Source: JAJISG01 sp964347345
GTDB lineage: Archaea; Thermoplasmatota; Thermoplasmata; RBG-16-68-12; JAJISG01
Assembly: GCA_964347345.1 (NCBI GenBank)
Contig: CAYFYB010000004.1
Coordinates: 1 to 64,000, forward strand
Length of the DNA stretch: 64,000 nt
Direction: 5' to 3'
Shown: positions 36,232 through 44,156 of the stretch, piece after piece
Layout of the letters: every line of letters starts with the position of its first letter
How positions within the stretch are numbered: position 1 is the first letter of the stretch
The notes under the pieces: model-generated
Told to the model about the DNA's origin: nothing
Database searches by the model: none
The model's input: only the letters and a program-made list of their open reading frames with translations
Translations under genes and position numbers: made by a program

Positions 36232-36525
36232 ATGGAGCTCGTCTACCTCAGATCCCCCACAGGTCAGCAACACGAGAGAGCTGAAACCGTCTTGAAACGC
36301 ATCCGTGAGCTTCTTCCTGACCTGAGCTACAAGGAGGTCGATCCTCGGGAGGATCCTGACTATGCTGCGAAGTTCAATATCAAACACGCTCCAGGTATTG
36401 TCATCGACGGCACCATAGAGTTCGTGGGCATTCCGAGGGAGCGAATGCTTCTCGAGAGGATAAAGCAGCTCCAGTCATCCCCTAAGGCGCGGGAGCCACA
36501 GAAGGGCGGAAGCTCCAACGACTGA
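36232..36525 (+). CDS. Thioredoxin-fold protein lacking the CxxC motif
   Basis: 97 residues with a thioredoxin/glutaredoxin-like pattern: beta strand ELVYLRSPT (2-10), helix, DLSYKEVDPREDPDYAAKFNIKHAPGIVIDGTIEFVGIP with the cis-proline in HAPGIVID (about 53-60). The position of the redox motif reads PTGQQHE, so both cysteines are missing, and the protein has no cysteine at all. It therefore cannot act as a disulfide reductase; a binding or scaffold role is inference. A weak TATA-like TTTCAATAG lies about 30 bases upstream. Confidence 0.7.
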   Translation: MELVYLRSPTGQQHERAETVLKRIRELLPDLSYKEVDPREDPDYAAKFNIKHAPGIVIDGTIEFVGIPRERMLLERIKQLQSSPKAREPQKGGSSND

Positions 36526-36568
36526 CTCAAACATTTAATAGTGAAACGGGCCATTCAAAGGCGATTCG

Positions 36569-37333
36569 ATGACCACATCCATCAGGATTGTTGACCACAA
36601 GGAGATGGACCTTTCGGCAGCCCTTGTGGTGGTCGGCTTTCCTGGAGTCGGGCTCGTAGGCACCATAGCCACCAACTTTCTCGTGTCCGCCTTGAACTTG
36701 GACAGAATAGCGTCCATACTGTCCCGGGAACTCCCACCCATGGCCGTCCTCAAGGACGGTCGCGCCATGAGCCCCGTCCGGATACACGCAGCCCCCATGG
36801 TCTGTGGTGTCGACGGCAAGTGTGACCAGTTGGCCGTGGTGCTCTCGGAGGTCACCCCTAAGGCGGAGGTACTCTACGACGTCTGCGAGGCCTTGCTGTC
36901 CTGGTGTCTGGAGAAGAAGGTCACAGAGCTCGTCGTTCTGGAGGGCTTGTTGACATCCCAGGGGGGCACCGACGCGAAGGTCTATGGAACGGCCAACAGC
37001 AAGGTGACCCTTCAGCGGCTCGCGCAGTTGAGGGTCATACCCATGGCTGAGGGCATCCTCAGCGGGCTTCCAGGGCTGTTAACGTATCTGGGCGAGGCCA
37101 TGGGGCTGGAGGTAACCTGCCTACTTGCAGAAACGACTAAGGAGTATCCTGACGCCAGGTCGGCCGCGAAACTCCTAGAGGTATTGGATCCCTTTGTGCC
37201 CCAGATAAAGATTGATCCGAAGCCTCTTTACCAGAAAGCGGAGCTCATCGAGGGCCACTTGAAGGCCTCCCTGAAGAAGCACACGGAGAGCATCGCGGAT
37301 CTCGCTGAGCGCTCCAAGATCATGTACGGGTAG
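36569..37333 (+). CDS. PAC2 family protein (proteasome assembly chaperone-like)
   Basis: 254 residues of the PAC2/COG1938-COG2047 family: VVVGFPGVGLVGTIATNFLVSALNL (about 20-44), VVLEGLLTSQGGTDAKVYGTANS (about 130-152), GILSGLPGLLTYLGEAMGLEVTCLLAET (about 170-198). Eukaryotic relatives assemble the 20S proteasome; the archaeal role is mostly inferred. TATA ACATTTAATA at 36531-36540 is about 30 bases before the ATG. A 49-codon zinc-ribbon gene follows by 4 bases. Confidence 0.88.
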   Translation: MTTSIRIVDHKEMDLSAALVVVGFPGVGLVGTIATNFLVSALNLDRIASILSRELPPMAVLKDGRAMSPVRIHAAPMVCGVDGKCDQLAVVLSEVTPKAEVLYDVCEALLSWCLEKKVTELVVLEGLLTSQGGTDAKVYGTANSKVTLQRLAQLRVIPMAEGILSGLPGLLTYLGEAMGLEVTCLLAETTKEYPDARSAAKLLEVLDPFVPQIKIDPKPLYQKAELIEGHLKASLKKHTESIADLAERSKIMYG

Positions 37334-37337
37334 TACT

Positions 37338-37487
37338 ATGGCAGAGAAGACCTACACTTGTCCCGAATGCGGGGAAAAGAGCATGGTCAAGAAGGCGGGG
37401 AAACCCGGCTGGTACCTCCTCCACTGCAGTAAGTGCGGTGCCGAGAGGGGTCCCTTTCGGAACGCCGAGGACAGGTCGGTAGCCTAG
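37338..37487 (+). CDS. 49-residue zinc-ribbon protein
   Basis: ATG 37338 to TAG 37487, four bases after the PAC2 stop, hence probably co-transcribed. Two CxxC knuckles (CPEC at 8-11 and CSKC at 30-33) separated by an 18-residue hairpin make a complete minimal zinc ribbon. Such ribbons bind nucleic acid or protein in archaea. The function is unknown. Missed by length-limited gene finders. Confidence 0.75.
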   Translation: MAEKTYTCPECGEKSMVKKAGKPGWYLLHCSKCGAERGPFRNAEDRSVA

Positions 37488-37540
37488 CACGGATACCCGC
37501 CAAGGCACATCATCCCCCCTCGACAGTGGCTACACGGCGA

Positions 37541-37645
37541 AACTTTAATAACGATTGGCCAGATATTCAGGCCGGCGATTGGGCACCTAACGTTGGGTGG
37601 AGGAGGCCTGATCAGAGGCCTGCCCGACAGGAGAGAGGGGCGGAT
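37541..37645 (+). promoter_or_regulatory. hsp20 promoter and leader with hairpin
   Basis: TATA AACTTTAATA (37541-37550) is about 95 bases before the hsp20 ATG, so unlike most genes here it should have a leader of about 70 bases. The leader holds a 6-bp hairpin (37604-37609 with 37616-37621, loop GATCAG) and then the ribosome site AGGAGAGAGGGG. Thermosensor use is speculation. Confidence 0.4.
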
Positions 37646-38101
37646 ATGGGCTTCGAGGAGGAATTCGAGGAGATGCGGAAGAGGATAGATAAAATGTTTC
37701 GAGACTTCTTCCAGAGCAAGTCCTCTGACCTTCGTAGCCCCTTCGTCTACGGTTTCTCCGTGAAAGTGGAAAAGGATGGTGTGCCCCGGATTAAGGAGTT
37801 CGGTAGCATGAAGCCCACTGTGCAGGGACGGGACCCCAGCGAAAGAGAGCCGGTGTACGACGTGATAGAAGGAGAGCAGGAGATATACATCACGGTGGAA
37901 CTCCCAGGCACCACTCCCGAGAGGATAAGTCTCCGTGCTTCAGAGCGGGTTCTAACCGTCGAGGCCCAGGGCTTCAGGAGATACTGGAAGGTCCTAGAGC
38001 TTCCTGACACCGTGGATGCCTCCAGCCTCAGGTGGACCTTCAACAACGGCGTTCTGGACATCACCCTTGCCAAGCGGACCACAAGGGTGAGGGCGGGGTA
38101 G
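37646..38101 (+). CDS. Small heat shock protein Hsp20
   Basis: 151 residues from ATG 37646, which has AGGAGAGAGGGG a few bases upstream; the open frame upstream of it carries no Hsp20 similarity. Helical N terminus (MGFEEEFEEMRKRIDKMF). The alpha-crystallin domain spans about 70-150: VYDVIEGEQEIYITVELPG, VLTVEAQGFRRYWKVLELPDTVDASSLRWTFNNGVLDITLAKR. The A-x-x-x-N-G-V-L signature is present as WTFNNGVLDI. The C-terminal I-x-I anchor is absent. Acts as an ATP-independent holdase in the cytoplasm. Confidence 0.9.
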   Translation: MGFEEEFEEMRKRIDKMFRDFFQSKSSDLRSPFVYGFSVKVEKDGVPRIKEFGSMKPTVQGRDPSEREPVYDVIEGEQEIYITVELPGTTPERISLRASERVLTVEAQGFRRYWKVLELPDTVDASSLRWTFNNGVLDITLAKRTTRVRAG

Positions 38102-38150
38102 CACCGGGAAGTTTTATGTGCCAGGCTGGGCCTTGAGGCCTGAGGCCAAC

Positions 38151-39395
38151 ATGCCCACCGACCCCTACGAGGCGGCTCAGCAGAGAATCGAAGAAGTGGG
38201 GCGGCGTCTCGGATTGGAGAAGGGCCTCATAGAGATTCTCAAGCACCCGAAGCGAGAGCTCACCGTCAACTTTCCTGTCAGGATGGACGATAGCACCCTT
38301 CGGATCTTCACCGGTTACCGGGTCCAGTACAATACGGCCCTGGGCCCCTGCAAAGGAGGGATCCGGTACCACCCCGACCTGACTCTAAGGGACATAAGGG
38401 CCCTCGCCGCCCTGATGACCTGGAAGTGTGCCCTCATGGAGCTCCCCTTCGGCGGCGCGAAGGGCGGAATCCCCTGCAGTCCGAAGGAGATGAGCCTCGG
38501 GGAGCTTGAGAGGATGACCCGCCGCTTCGTCTCAGAGATCTCAATCATCATAGGACCCTACGAGGACATCTTGGCTCCCGACGTCCACACGGATGACAGA
38601 GTGATGGCCTGGGCCATGGACACGTACAGCATGAACGAGGGGTTCAGCGTGCCTGGCGTGGTCACTGGGAAGCCCCAATCGATAGGGGGGTACGAGAGGA
38701 GGGGTGTCGCCACAGCCCGAGGCTTCCTCTACGTCCTCCAGGCAGCCTTTGCGGACTGGGGTATAGTGCTCGAGGGCTCCAGGGTGGCTGTACAGGGCTT
38801 CGGGAAGGTGGGTTTCAACGTGGCCAGGCTTCTCCAAGAACATGGTTGCAGGATTGTTGCTGTGTCGGACTCGAAGGGCGGTGTCGCATCCTCCGCGGGT
38901 TTGGATATGGAGAAGCTGAGGCTTCACAAGCTGAAACGGGGCAGTGTTCTGGATTTTCCGGGGTCCAAGCGAATCGACGAGGATGGGCTATTGACTTCGG
39001 AGTGCGATATCCTCATCCCGGCGGCCCTCTCCCACGTCATTCGGCGCGACACGGCCAGGAAGGTTAGGGCGAAAGTCGTATCTGAGGCCGCCAACGGTCC
39101 CATCACCCCCGAAGCCGACAGGGTTCTCGAGGACGCAGGGGTCCTGGTGTTGCCAGACATCCTATGCAATGCTGGCGGAGTCACCGCCAGCTATTTCGAG
39201 TGGGTGCAAGACCTCCAGTACTTCTTCTGGGGATCGGGAGAGGTGATGGAAAGGCTCAGGGACGTGATGCTTGGCGCATATCGCAGGACGGCGGACGTCT
39301 CAAAGAAGGAAGGGGTGAGGATGAGGACAGCAGCCTACATGGTCGCCCTGGGACGCCTTGCCGAGGCCTACAGGCTTCGTGGCATCTTCCCGTGA
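38151..39395 (+). CDS. gdhA: Glutamate dehydrogenase (Glu/Leu/Phe/Val family)
   Basis: 414 residues, the usual size of hexameric archaeal GDH, which interconverts glutamate and 2-oxoglutarate plus ammonia. Substrate-domain motifs GPCKGGIRYHP (about 65-75), MTWKCALMELPFGGAKGGI (about 91-109, with the catalytic lysine) and APDVHTDDRVMAW. The nucleotide domain has VAVQGFGKVGFNVARLL (about 210-226), then SEAANGPITPEAD and ILCNAGGVTASYFEW. Start at ATG 38151; the ATG at 38118 overlaps the TATA box GTTTTATG (38111-38118). Confidence 0.94.
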   Translation: MPTDPYEAAQQRIEEVGRRLGLEKGLIEILKHPKRELTVNFPVRMDDSTLRIFTGYRVQYNTALGPCKGGIRYHPDLTLRDIRALAALMTWKCALMELPFGGAKGGIPCSPKEMSLGELERMTRRFVSEISIIIGPYEDILAPDVHTDDRVMAWAMDTYSMNEGFSVPGVVTGKPQSIGGYERRGVATARGFLYVLQAAFADWGIVLEGSRVAVQGFGKVGFNVARLLQEHGCRIVAVSDSKGGVASSAGLDMEKLRLHKLKRGSVLDFPGSKRIDEDGLLTSECDILIPAALSHVIRRDTARKVRAKVVSEAANGPITPEADRVLEDAGVLVLPDILCNAGGVTASYFEWVQDLQYFFWGSGEVMERLRDVMLGAYRRTADVSKKEGVRMRTAAYMVALGRLAEAYRLRGIFP

Positions 39396-39436
39396 GGCTT
39401 AATTACCACCTTCCCCTACGCAATTCAGGTGTTCCC

Positions 39437-40369
39437 TTGTTGCCAACTGAGGAAGCTATTACGAAGGCCGTGGACGCCGCCTTGCCCTCTGTAGTGTCCG
39501 TGGGTACAGTAAGGCTCATCCGGGCCTCTCTTTTCGATGTGGTGCCTGTCAAGGGCGTTGGTTCAGGTGTCGTCCTGGATGACGGCTTCATCCTGACCAA
39601 TAATCACGTCGTGGAGGAGACGGAGGAGATAGAGGTGACCTTCCACGACGGTGAGGGAGTTCGCGGCATCGTCAGAGGCGGGGATGAGGTCTATGATGTG
39701 GCCGTCCTGGAGGTGGAGGCTACTGGCCTTAAACCCCTATCACTGGGCAACTCGGACAAGCTGAGGGTGGGCCAGCTCGTCATTGCAGTGGGCAATCCCC
39801 TCGGTCTCGCAGGAGGCCCAACTGTTACCACCGGGGTCGTCTCGGCCCTGAATCGCTCCGTCAATACGCCGAAAGGAATCCTCCCGAACCTCATACAGAC
39901 AGATGCGGCCATCAACCCTGGCAACAGTGGAGGCCCCCTCCTGAACAGCACCGGCAGGGCCATTGGCATCAACACTGCCATAGTCCCCGCGGCCCAGGGA
40001 ATAGGTTTCGCCATACCCATCAACATCGCCGTCCAGGCCGGGAAAGACATCCTTGAGATTGGTCGGGTTCGCAGGCCTTGGTTGGGGATATACGGTGTCA
40101 CCCTGACCCGCGGCATTGCCAGCTACTACAGCCTGCCGGTGGACAAGGGGGTTCTGATAGTCCAGGTCGCTCGTGGTGGCCCAGCGGCCAGGGCCGGGCT
40201 TGAAAGCGGTGATGTCCTCCTCCAAGTGGACAGCAAGCCCGTTGGCGATTTGGGGGACCTACTGCGAGAGGTCAGGATGAGGAAAGTGGGGAGTGAGGTG
40301 GAGGTCATCGTTGCCAGGGGAAGCCAGAAATATTCCACGATGATTGTCCTCCAAGAAAGTCCTCGCTGA
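39437..40369 (+). CDS. HtrA/DegP-like serine protease, apparently cytoplasmic
   Basis: 310 residues. Trypsin-like domain with catalytic His in LTNNHVVEE (about 55), Asp in YDVAVLEVE (about 87) and Ser in NPGNSGGPLLN (about 163). A C-terminal PDZ domain follows (VDKGVLIVQVARGGPAARAGLESGDVLLQV, about 236-265). The frame is open far upstream, but the HtrA homology begins near here, and GCTTAATTA at 39397-39405 is a fitting TATA box, so TTG 39437 (or the adjacent TTG 39440) is the likely start. No signal peptide or membrane segment is visible, unlike bacterial DegP. It would then work on cytoplasmic misfolded proteins. Confidence 0.85.
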   Translation: MLPTEEAITKAVDAALPSVVSVGTVRLIRASLFDVVPVKGVGSGVVLDDGFILTNNHVVEETEEIEVTFHDGEGVRGIVRGGDEVYDVAVLEVEATGLKPLSLGNSDKLRVGQLVIAVGNPLGLAGGPTVTTGVVSALNRSVNTPKGILPNLIQTDAAINPGNSGGPLLNSTGRAIGINTAIVPAAQGIGFAIPINIAVQAGKDILEIGRVRRPWLGIYGVTLTRGIASYYSLPVDKGVLIVQVARGGPAARAGLESGDVLLQVDSKPVGDLGDLLREVRMRKVGSEVEVIVARGSQKYSTMIVLQESPR

Positions 40370-40389
40370 GGTCCCGGCTGTGAGGAGAG

Positions 40390-40602
40390 ATGGCCAGGCT
40401 GGACAGGGCTGAGAGGAAGCTGAAGCGACTCCGTTCCATTGAGGCGGGCTACCGCCGGGAGATGAAGGCCGCAGAGAAACTGTTCGAAGAGGGCAAACTG
40501 AGCAGGGAAAAGTTCGAGAAGGTCAGGCGGCGAGCCGGCAGAAGGATCGAAAGGCTCGCTGCGCACATAAGACGGCTGAGCCAGCGAACGGAGAAGGCTT
40601 GA
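40390..40602 (+). CDS. Small basic coiled-coil protein
   Basis: 70 residues, almost entirely charged helix (RAERKLKRLRSIEAG, FEKVRRRAGRRIERLAAHIRRLSQR) with a strongly positive net charge. Twenty bases after the protease stop with GAGGAGAG just before the ATG, so probably co-transcribed. No family recognised. Nucleic-acid or protein binding by a helical hairpin is possible. Confidence 0.6.
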   Translation: MARLDRAERKLKRLRSIEAGYRREMKAAEKLFEEGKLSREKFEKVRRRAGRRIERLAAHIRRLSQRTEKA

Positions 40603-40622
40603 ATCCCTCTCTGTTGCAGAAA

Positions 40623-40630
40623 ACTTTATC
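40623..40630 (+). promoter_or_regulatory. TATA box of the 40-residue zinc-knuckle gene
   Basis: ACTTTATC is 25-32 bases before the GTG at 40655, the spacing of a leaderless archaeal gene. Confidence 0.5.
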
Positions 40631-40654
40631 GTTGCATCTGGCCCTCTCTTATAC

Positions 40655-40777
40655 GTGGAGTCCGAGCCAAGACACTTGAAGGTCCGACCCATAGCGTGGG
40701 AGCTCGAATTTTGCGTGGTCTGTAAGTTCCCCGTCGAATACTGTCTCTGTGATATGATTCACTGCTGTGGCGACTAG
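40655..40777 (+). CDS. 40-residue cysteine-rich zinc-knuckle protein
   Basis: GTG 40655 to TAG 40777. The product holds CVVCKFPVEYCLCD (residues 20-33) and a C-terminal CC pair. The C-x2-C-x-x-P-x3-C-x-C pattern is that of the zinc knuckle found at the N terminus of archaeal aIF1 and DTW-domain proteins, here as an independent protein. It has its own TATA box and lies 80 bases before korA. Function unknown. Confidence 0.62.
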   Translation: MESEPRHLKVRPIAWELEFCVVCKFPVEYCLCDMIHCCGD

Positions 40778-40857
40778 GTAGGTACCCTCAACAAGGAGAC
40801 CTCACGCTTATAACAAGCCCGACCCTTAGTCCTTTTCGGCTGCAGGAGCGTGAGGCC

Positions 40858-42618
40858 GTGTTAACGAACGATATGGCCGTCATGATTGGTGGAAGGGCGG
40901 GCGACGGCAGTCTCGTGACGGGGGAGATCCTCGCCAAGATCTTCATGGAAGTGGGTCTAGAGGTCTTTACGGTCAAGGACTTCCCCTCCAATATCCGGGG
41001 CCTGCCAACCAACTACACCATCAGAGCTAGAGACCGTCCCGTCATGGCACGGAAGGATCACGTTGACGTGCTGCTAGCCCTGGATGAGGAGGCGGTCAGC
41101 CTTCACGGGGATGAGCTCCCCTCCGAGGGCGTCCTGATATACGACAGCTCCCTCGGGAAGGGCCCCCAGGACTGGCGGAGGAAAGACGTCCATCTATATC
41201 AGGTGCCTCTCAAGACCCTGGCGGTGGACAACCTGGGGGGATCGCGGGCGGAGATATTCAAGAATACCGTCTCCCTGGGCGTCCTCTCCCACCTTTTCAG
41301 CATCGACGAGGAGGTCGTCCAGGCCGTCACCGCGGAGGAGTTCTCCAGGAAGGGGGCCGAGATTGTGGATAAGAATCGCCAGGCCATCTCCCTTGGGTCT
41401 GACTACGCACGGGAGAACCTTGAGAAGACGGACCCCTACGTGATTGAGGGGAGGCCCAGGGAGGACAGAATTCTGGTGATGGGGGACTGGGCGATTGGCT
41501 ACGGGGCTCTGGTGGCAGGGTGCAGATTCTACGCTGGCTATCCGATTACACCCACGACGGAGATCCTCGAGTGGATGGCGGATCATATGCCTGAATACAA
41601 CGGCGCCGTCGTCCAGGTCGAGGACGAAATCGCCGCCATCACGATGGCCATCGGAGCGGCCTACGCGGGCCTGAGGTCCATGACGGGAACTTCCGGGCCA
41701 GGTGCCTCCCTGATGGCGGAAGCTATGAGCCTTGCGGGCATCAGCGAGATTCCCGTGGTGCTGGTCCACGGTCAGCGAGCGGGACCCTCCACGGGCTTAC
41801 CGACGAAAACGGAGCAGTCGGACCTGCAGCACGCCCTCTTTGGCTCTCACGGGGACTTCCCGAGGATAGTGCTGACACCTGGCAGCGTTGAAGAGGCCTT
41901 CTATCTGACGGTGGAGGCCTTCAATCTCGCTGAGATGTTTCAGTGTCCCGTGATACTCCTTACGGAACAGGCCATATGTCAGAACAAACAGACAGTCCCC
42001 CGTTTCGACCTCACTCGCGTGAATGTTGAGAGGGGGAAACTGCTGACCAAGGCCGTCGAGGTCCAGGTGGCGGCCAACGGTGGGACCTTCAAGAGGTATC
42101 TGCTCACGGGGGACGGGGTTTCACCGCGATCCATACCTTCCATGGACGAGGCCATCTTCGAGGCCACCGGCAACGAGCATGATGAGGTGGGTCACACATC
42201 GGAGGACCCTGAGATGAGGAGAGCCATGATGGAGAAGCGGATGAGGAAGCTGGAGGCCGCCATGCCCCTCCTACCATCCCCGGTCATCCACGGCGATCCC
42301 TCGGCCCCAATCGCCCTTTTGGGCTTTGGCTACCCCACCGGTGCTATTCTCGAAGCCATGGACTCCCTTCGGGCGGAGGGTATTTCGACGAGATTTGTCC
42401 AGCTCAGGACCCTCTGGCCCTTCCAGCGGGAGGAGGTGGCATCCCTTCTGAGTGACACGAAACACCTCCTCGTTGTGGAGCACAACTTCAGCGGCCAACT
42501 CACCTTCCTTCTCCCCAGTCTCCTGCGTGTAGGGTCGGAGGTGTCCGCCATCAGGCGGTACGACGGGAAACTCTTCATCCCGGCGGACATTGCTCAGGGT
42601 GTCAGGGGGGTGCTGTGA
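40858..42618 (+). CDS. korA: 2-Oxoacid:ferredoxin oxidoreductase alpha subunit (gamma-alpha fusion)
   Basis: 586 residues. The N-terminal gamma-type domain (MIGGRAGDGSLVTGEILAKI, about 10-190) is fused to the pyrimidine-binding alpha domain (about 200-586) with the YPITPTTEILEWM motif near 224, EDEIAAITMAIGAAYAG and TGTSGPGASLM. With KorB it forms the two-subunit archaeal enzyme that oxidatively decarboxylates 2-oxoacids to acyl-CoA and reduces ferredoxin. 2-Oxoglutarate versus pyruvate or branched substrates cannot be settled by eye. Start GTG 40858 or in-frame ATG 40873, after TATA CGCTTATAAC (40805-40814) and a CAGGAG site. Confidence 0.9.
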   Translation: MLTNDMAVMIGGRAGDGSLVTGEILAKIFMEVGLEVFTVKDFPSNIRGLPTNYTIRARDRPVMARKDHVDVLLALDEEAVSLHGDELPSEGVLIYDSSLGKGPQDWRRKDVHLYQVPLKTLAVDNLGGSRAEIFKNTVSLGVLSHLFSIDEEVVQAVTAEEFSRKGAEIVDKNRQAISLGSDYARENLEKTDPYVIEGRPREDRILVMGDWAIGYGALVAGCRFYAGYPITPTTEILEWMADHMPEYNGAVVQVEDEIAAITMAIGAAYAGLRSMTGTSGPGASLMAEAMSLAGISEIPVVLVHGQRAGPSTGLPTKTEQSDLQHALFGSHGDFPRIVLTPGSVEEAFYLTVEAFNLAEMFQCPVILLTEQAICQNKQTVPRFDLTRVNVERGKLLTKAVEVQVAANGGTFKRYLLTGDGVSPRSIPSMDEAIFEATGNEHDEVGHTSEDPEMRRAMMEKRMRKLEAAMPLLPSPVIHGDPSAPIALLGFGYPTGAILEAMDSLRAEGISTRFVQLRTLWPFQREEVASLLSDTKHLLVVEHNFSGQLTFLLPSLLRVGSEVSAIRRYDGKLFIPADIAQGVRGVL

Positions 42619-43497
42619 ATGGCGATGCAGTACGACCTGACTATCCAGGATTTCAACTCGAAGACGGAAACATGGTGCCCGGGCTGCGGCGACTTCGGTG
42701 TAAACGGAGCGTTGAAGCGAGCGGCGGTCAACCTGAAGCTCCAACCCAAGGACATCGTTCTCGTCACGGGCATCGGCTGTTCGAGCAAGATATCGGACTA
42801 CTTCAAGTCCTACGGCTTCCACACCCTCCATGGGAGGCCATTGCCGGTGGCCACTGCCATCAAGCTGGCCAACCCAAAGCTGACGGTGATTGTGGCAACG
42901 GGTGATGGGGACGCTTACTCCATAGGCATTGGCCACTTCATCCACGGTGTCCGAAGGAACCCAAACATCACCATGATCGTCATGAACAACCAGGTGTACG
43001 GCCTTACCAAGGGGCAACACTCACCAACCGCCGGGATAGGAGCTTCTCTGGTCGGGGCCCCCACGGAGTCCAGAGAGTACCCGATCGACGGATGCGCCCT
43101 GGCCCTGACTGCTGGGGCCTCTTTCGTCGCCAGGACCTTCTCAGGAGACATGAAGGAGAGCATCTCCATCTTCGAGGCAGCCATCAAGCACCGAGGGTTT
43201 GCCCTGGTGGACGACCTGAGCCCCTGCGTCACGTTCAACAAGGTCAACACCTATGCCTGGTTCAGGGAGAACATCAGGAAGCTGTCTCAGGAGGACTATG
43301 ACCCGACGGACAGGGTCGGGGCCATGGAGCTCCTCCTCCGATCGGAAAAGATCCCCGTCGGCATCATATACCGATCGTCTGCCCCACGAAGACCCTACGA
43401 GGAGTTCATCCTAGAAAGCCCTGATGAGCCGCCTGTATTCCAGAACTTGTCTCCAACAGAATGGGACTACGGCAAGATCATGGAGGAGTTCGATTAG
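42619..43497 (+). CDS. korB: 2-Oxoacid:ferredoxin oxidoreductase beta subunit
   Basis: 292 residues, ATG immediately after the korA stop. Thiamine-diphosphate site: WCPGCGDFGVNGALK (about 15-29), GIGCSSKISDYF (about 52-63), and GDGDAYSIGIGHFIHGVRRN with MNNQVYGLTKGQHSPT (about 95-136). The cysteines of CPGC and GCSS, together with PCVTFN near 209, belong to the [4Fe-4S] cluster set of this subunit family. The product feeds reduced ferredoxin. Confidence 0.92.
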   Translation: MAMQYDLTIQDFNSKTETWCPGCGDFGVNGALKRAAVNLKLQPKDIVLVTGIGCSSKISDYFKSYGFHTLHGRPLPVATAIKLANPKLTVIVATGDGDAYSIGIGHFIHGVRRNPNITMIVMNNQVYGLTKGQHSPTAGIGASLVGAPTESREYPIDGCALALTAGASFVARTFSGDMKESISIFEAAIKHRGFALVDDLSPCVTFNKVNTYAWFRENIRKLSQEDYDPTDRVGAMELLLRSEKIPVGIIYRSSAPRRPYEEFILESPDEPPVFQNLSPTEWDYGKIMEEFD

Positions 43498-43595
43498 CTG
43501 CATCCCTTCAGCAGACTCTCCCCTCATGAGCAGAGCGGTATGGTATGCTGCTGCCGAGCTTATGACGCTGGCTCCGCCCCTTTCGAGATGATCCC

Positions 43596-44156
43596 ATGGC
43601 CGTCTCACTCACAATGGAGAAGATAGCCGCCAGAATCCGGGACTGCGTCCTCTGTCCCCTCTACGAAGGCAGGACCTTTGCGGTGCCAGGGGAAGGTCAT
43701 GGGGGGGCGTTCATCTTCCTGATAGGGGAGGCTCCCGGCAGACAGGAGGACGAGACCGGTCGCCCCTTCGTTGGGATGGCGGGAAGGGTATTGGACGAGG
43801 CTCTCCAAGGGGCGGGTCTTAGGCGATCGGAGGTCTTTATCACCAATGTGGTCAAGTGCAGGCCCCCGGGTAACAGGAATCCAAAGGCGGCTGAGATTAG
43901 GGCGTGTCGTCCCTATCTGGTCCAGCAGATTGAAACTCTACGTCCTTCGGTGATTGTGACCCTGGGCCTTGTTAGCCTGCAGTCTCTCCTCGGCGTGAGG
44001 GGAAAGGTGGCAGAGGATCGGAAGAAGGACCTCGAGTTCGAGGGAATTCCGGTGGTGGCCACCTACCACCCGGCGGCTTCCCGCTACAGCCGCCTCTACA
44101 GGGCGCGGCTAGTGGAAGACTTAAGGAGGGCGAGGAATATAGTCGGCCTGGTTTAG
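43596..44156 (+). CDS. Family 4 uracil-DNA glycosylase
   Basis: 186 residues. Removes uracil from DNA in base excision repair; family 4 carries a [4Fe-4S] cluster. N-terminal cysteines in RDCVLCPLYEG (about 15-25), motif A GEAPGRQEDETGRPFVGMAGR (about 44-64), NVVKCRPPGNRNP (about 84-96, another cluster cysteine), CRPYLVQQI (about 103) and the C-terminal YHPAA active-site motif (about 155). TATA-like GCTTATGACG (43558-43567) is about 30 bases before the ATG. The NUDIX gene starts on the base after its stop. Confidence 0.92.
   Translation: MAVSLTMEKIAARIRDCVLCPLYEGRTFAVPGEGHGGAFIFLIGEAPGRQEDETGRPFVGMAGRVLDEALQGAGLRRSEVFITNVVKCRPPGNRNPKAAEIRACRPYLVQQIETLRPSVIVTLGLVSLQSLLGVRGKVAEDRKKDLEFEGIPVVATYHPAASRYSRLYRARLVEDLRRARNIVGLV

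Noticed and set aside
37433..37645. N-terminal extension of Hsp20
   Set aside because: It overlaps the zinc-ribbon gene and the TATA box; homology and ribosome site start at 37646.
39164..39436. Upstream extension of the HtrA-like protease inside the gdhA 3' end
   Set aside because: It is gdhA read out of frame; the TATA box at 39397-39405 lies within it.
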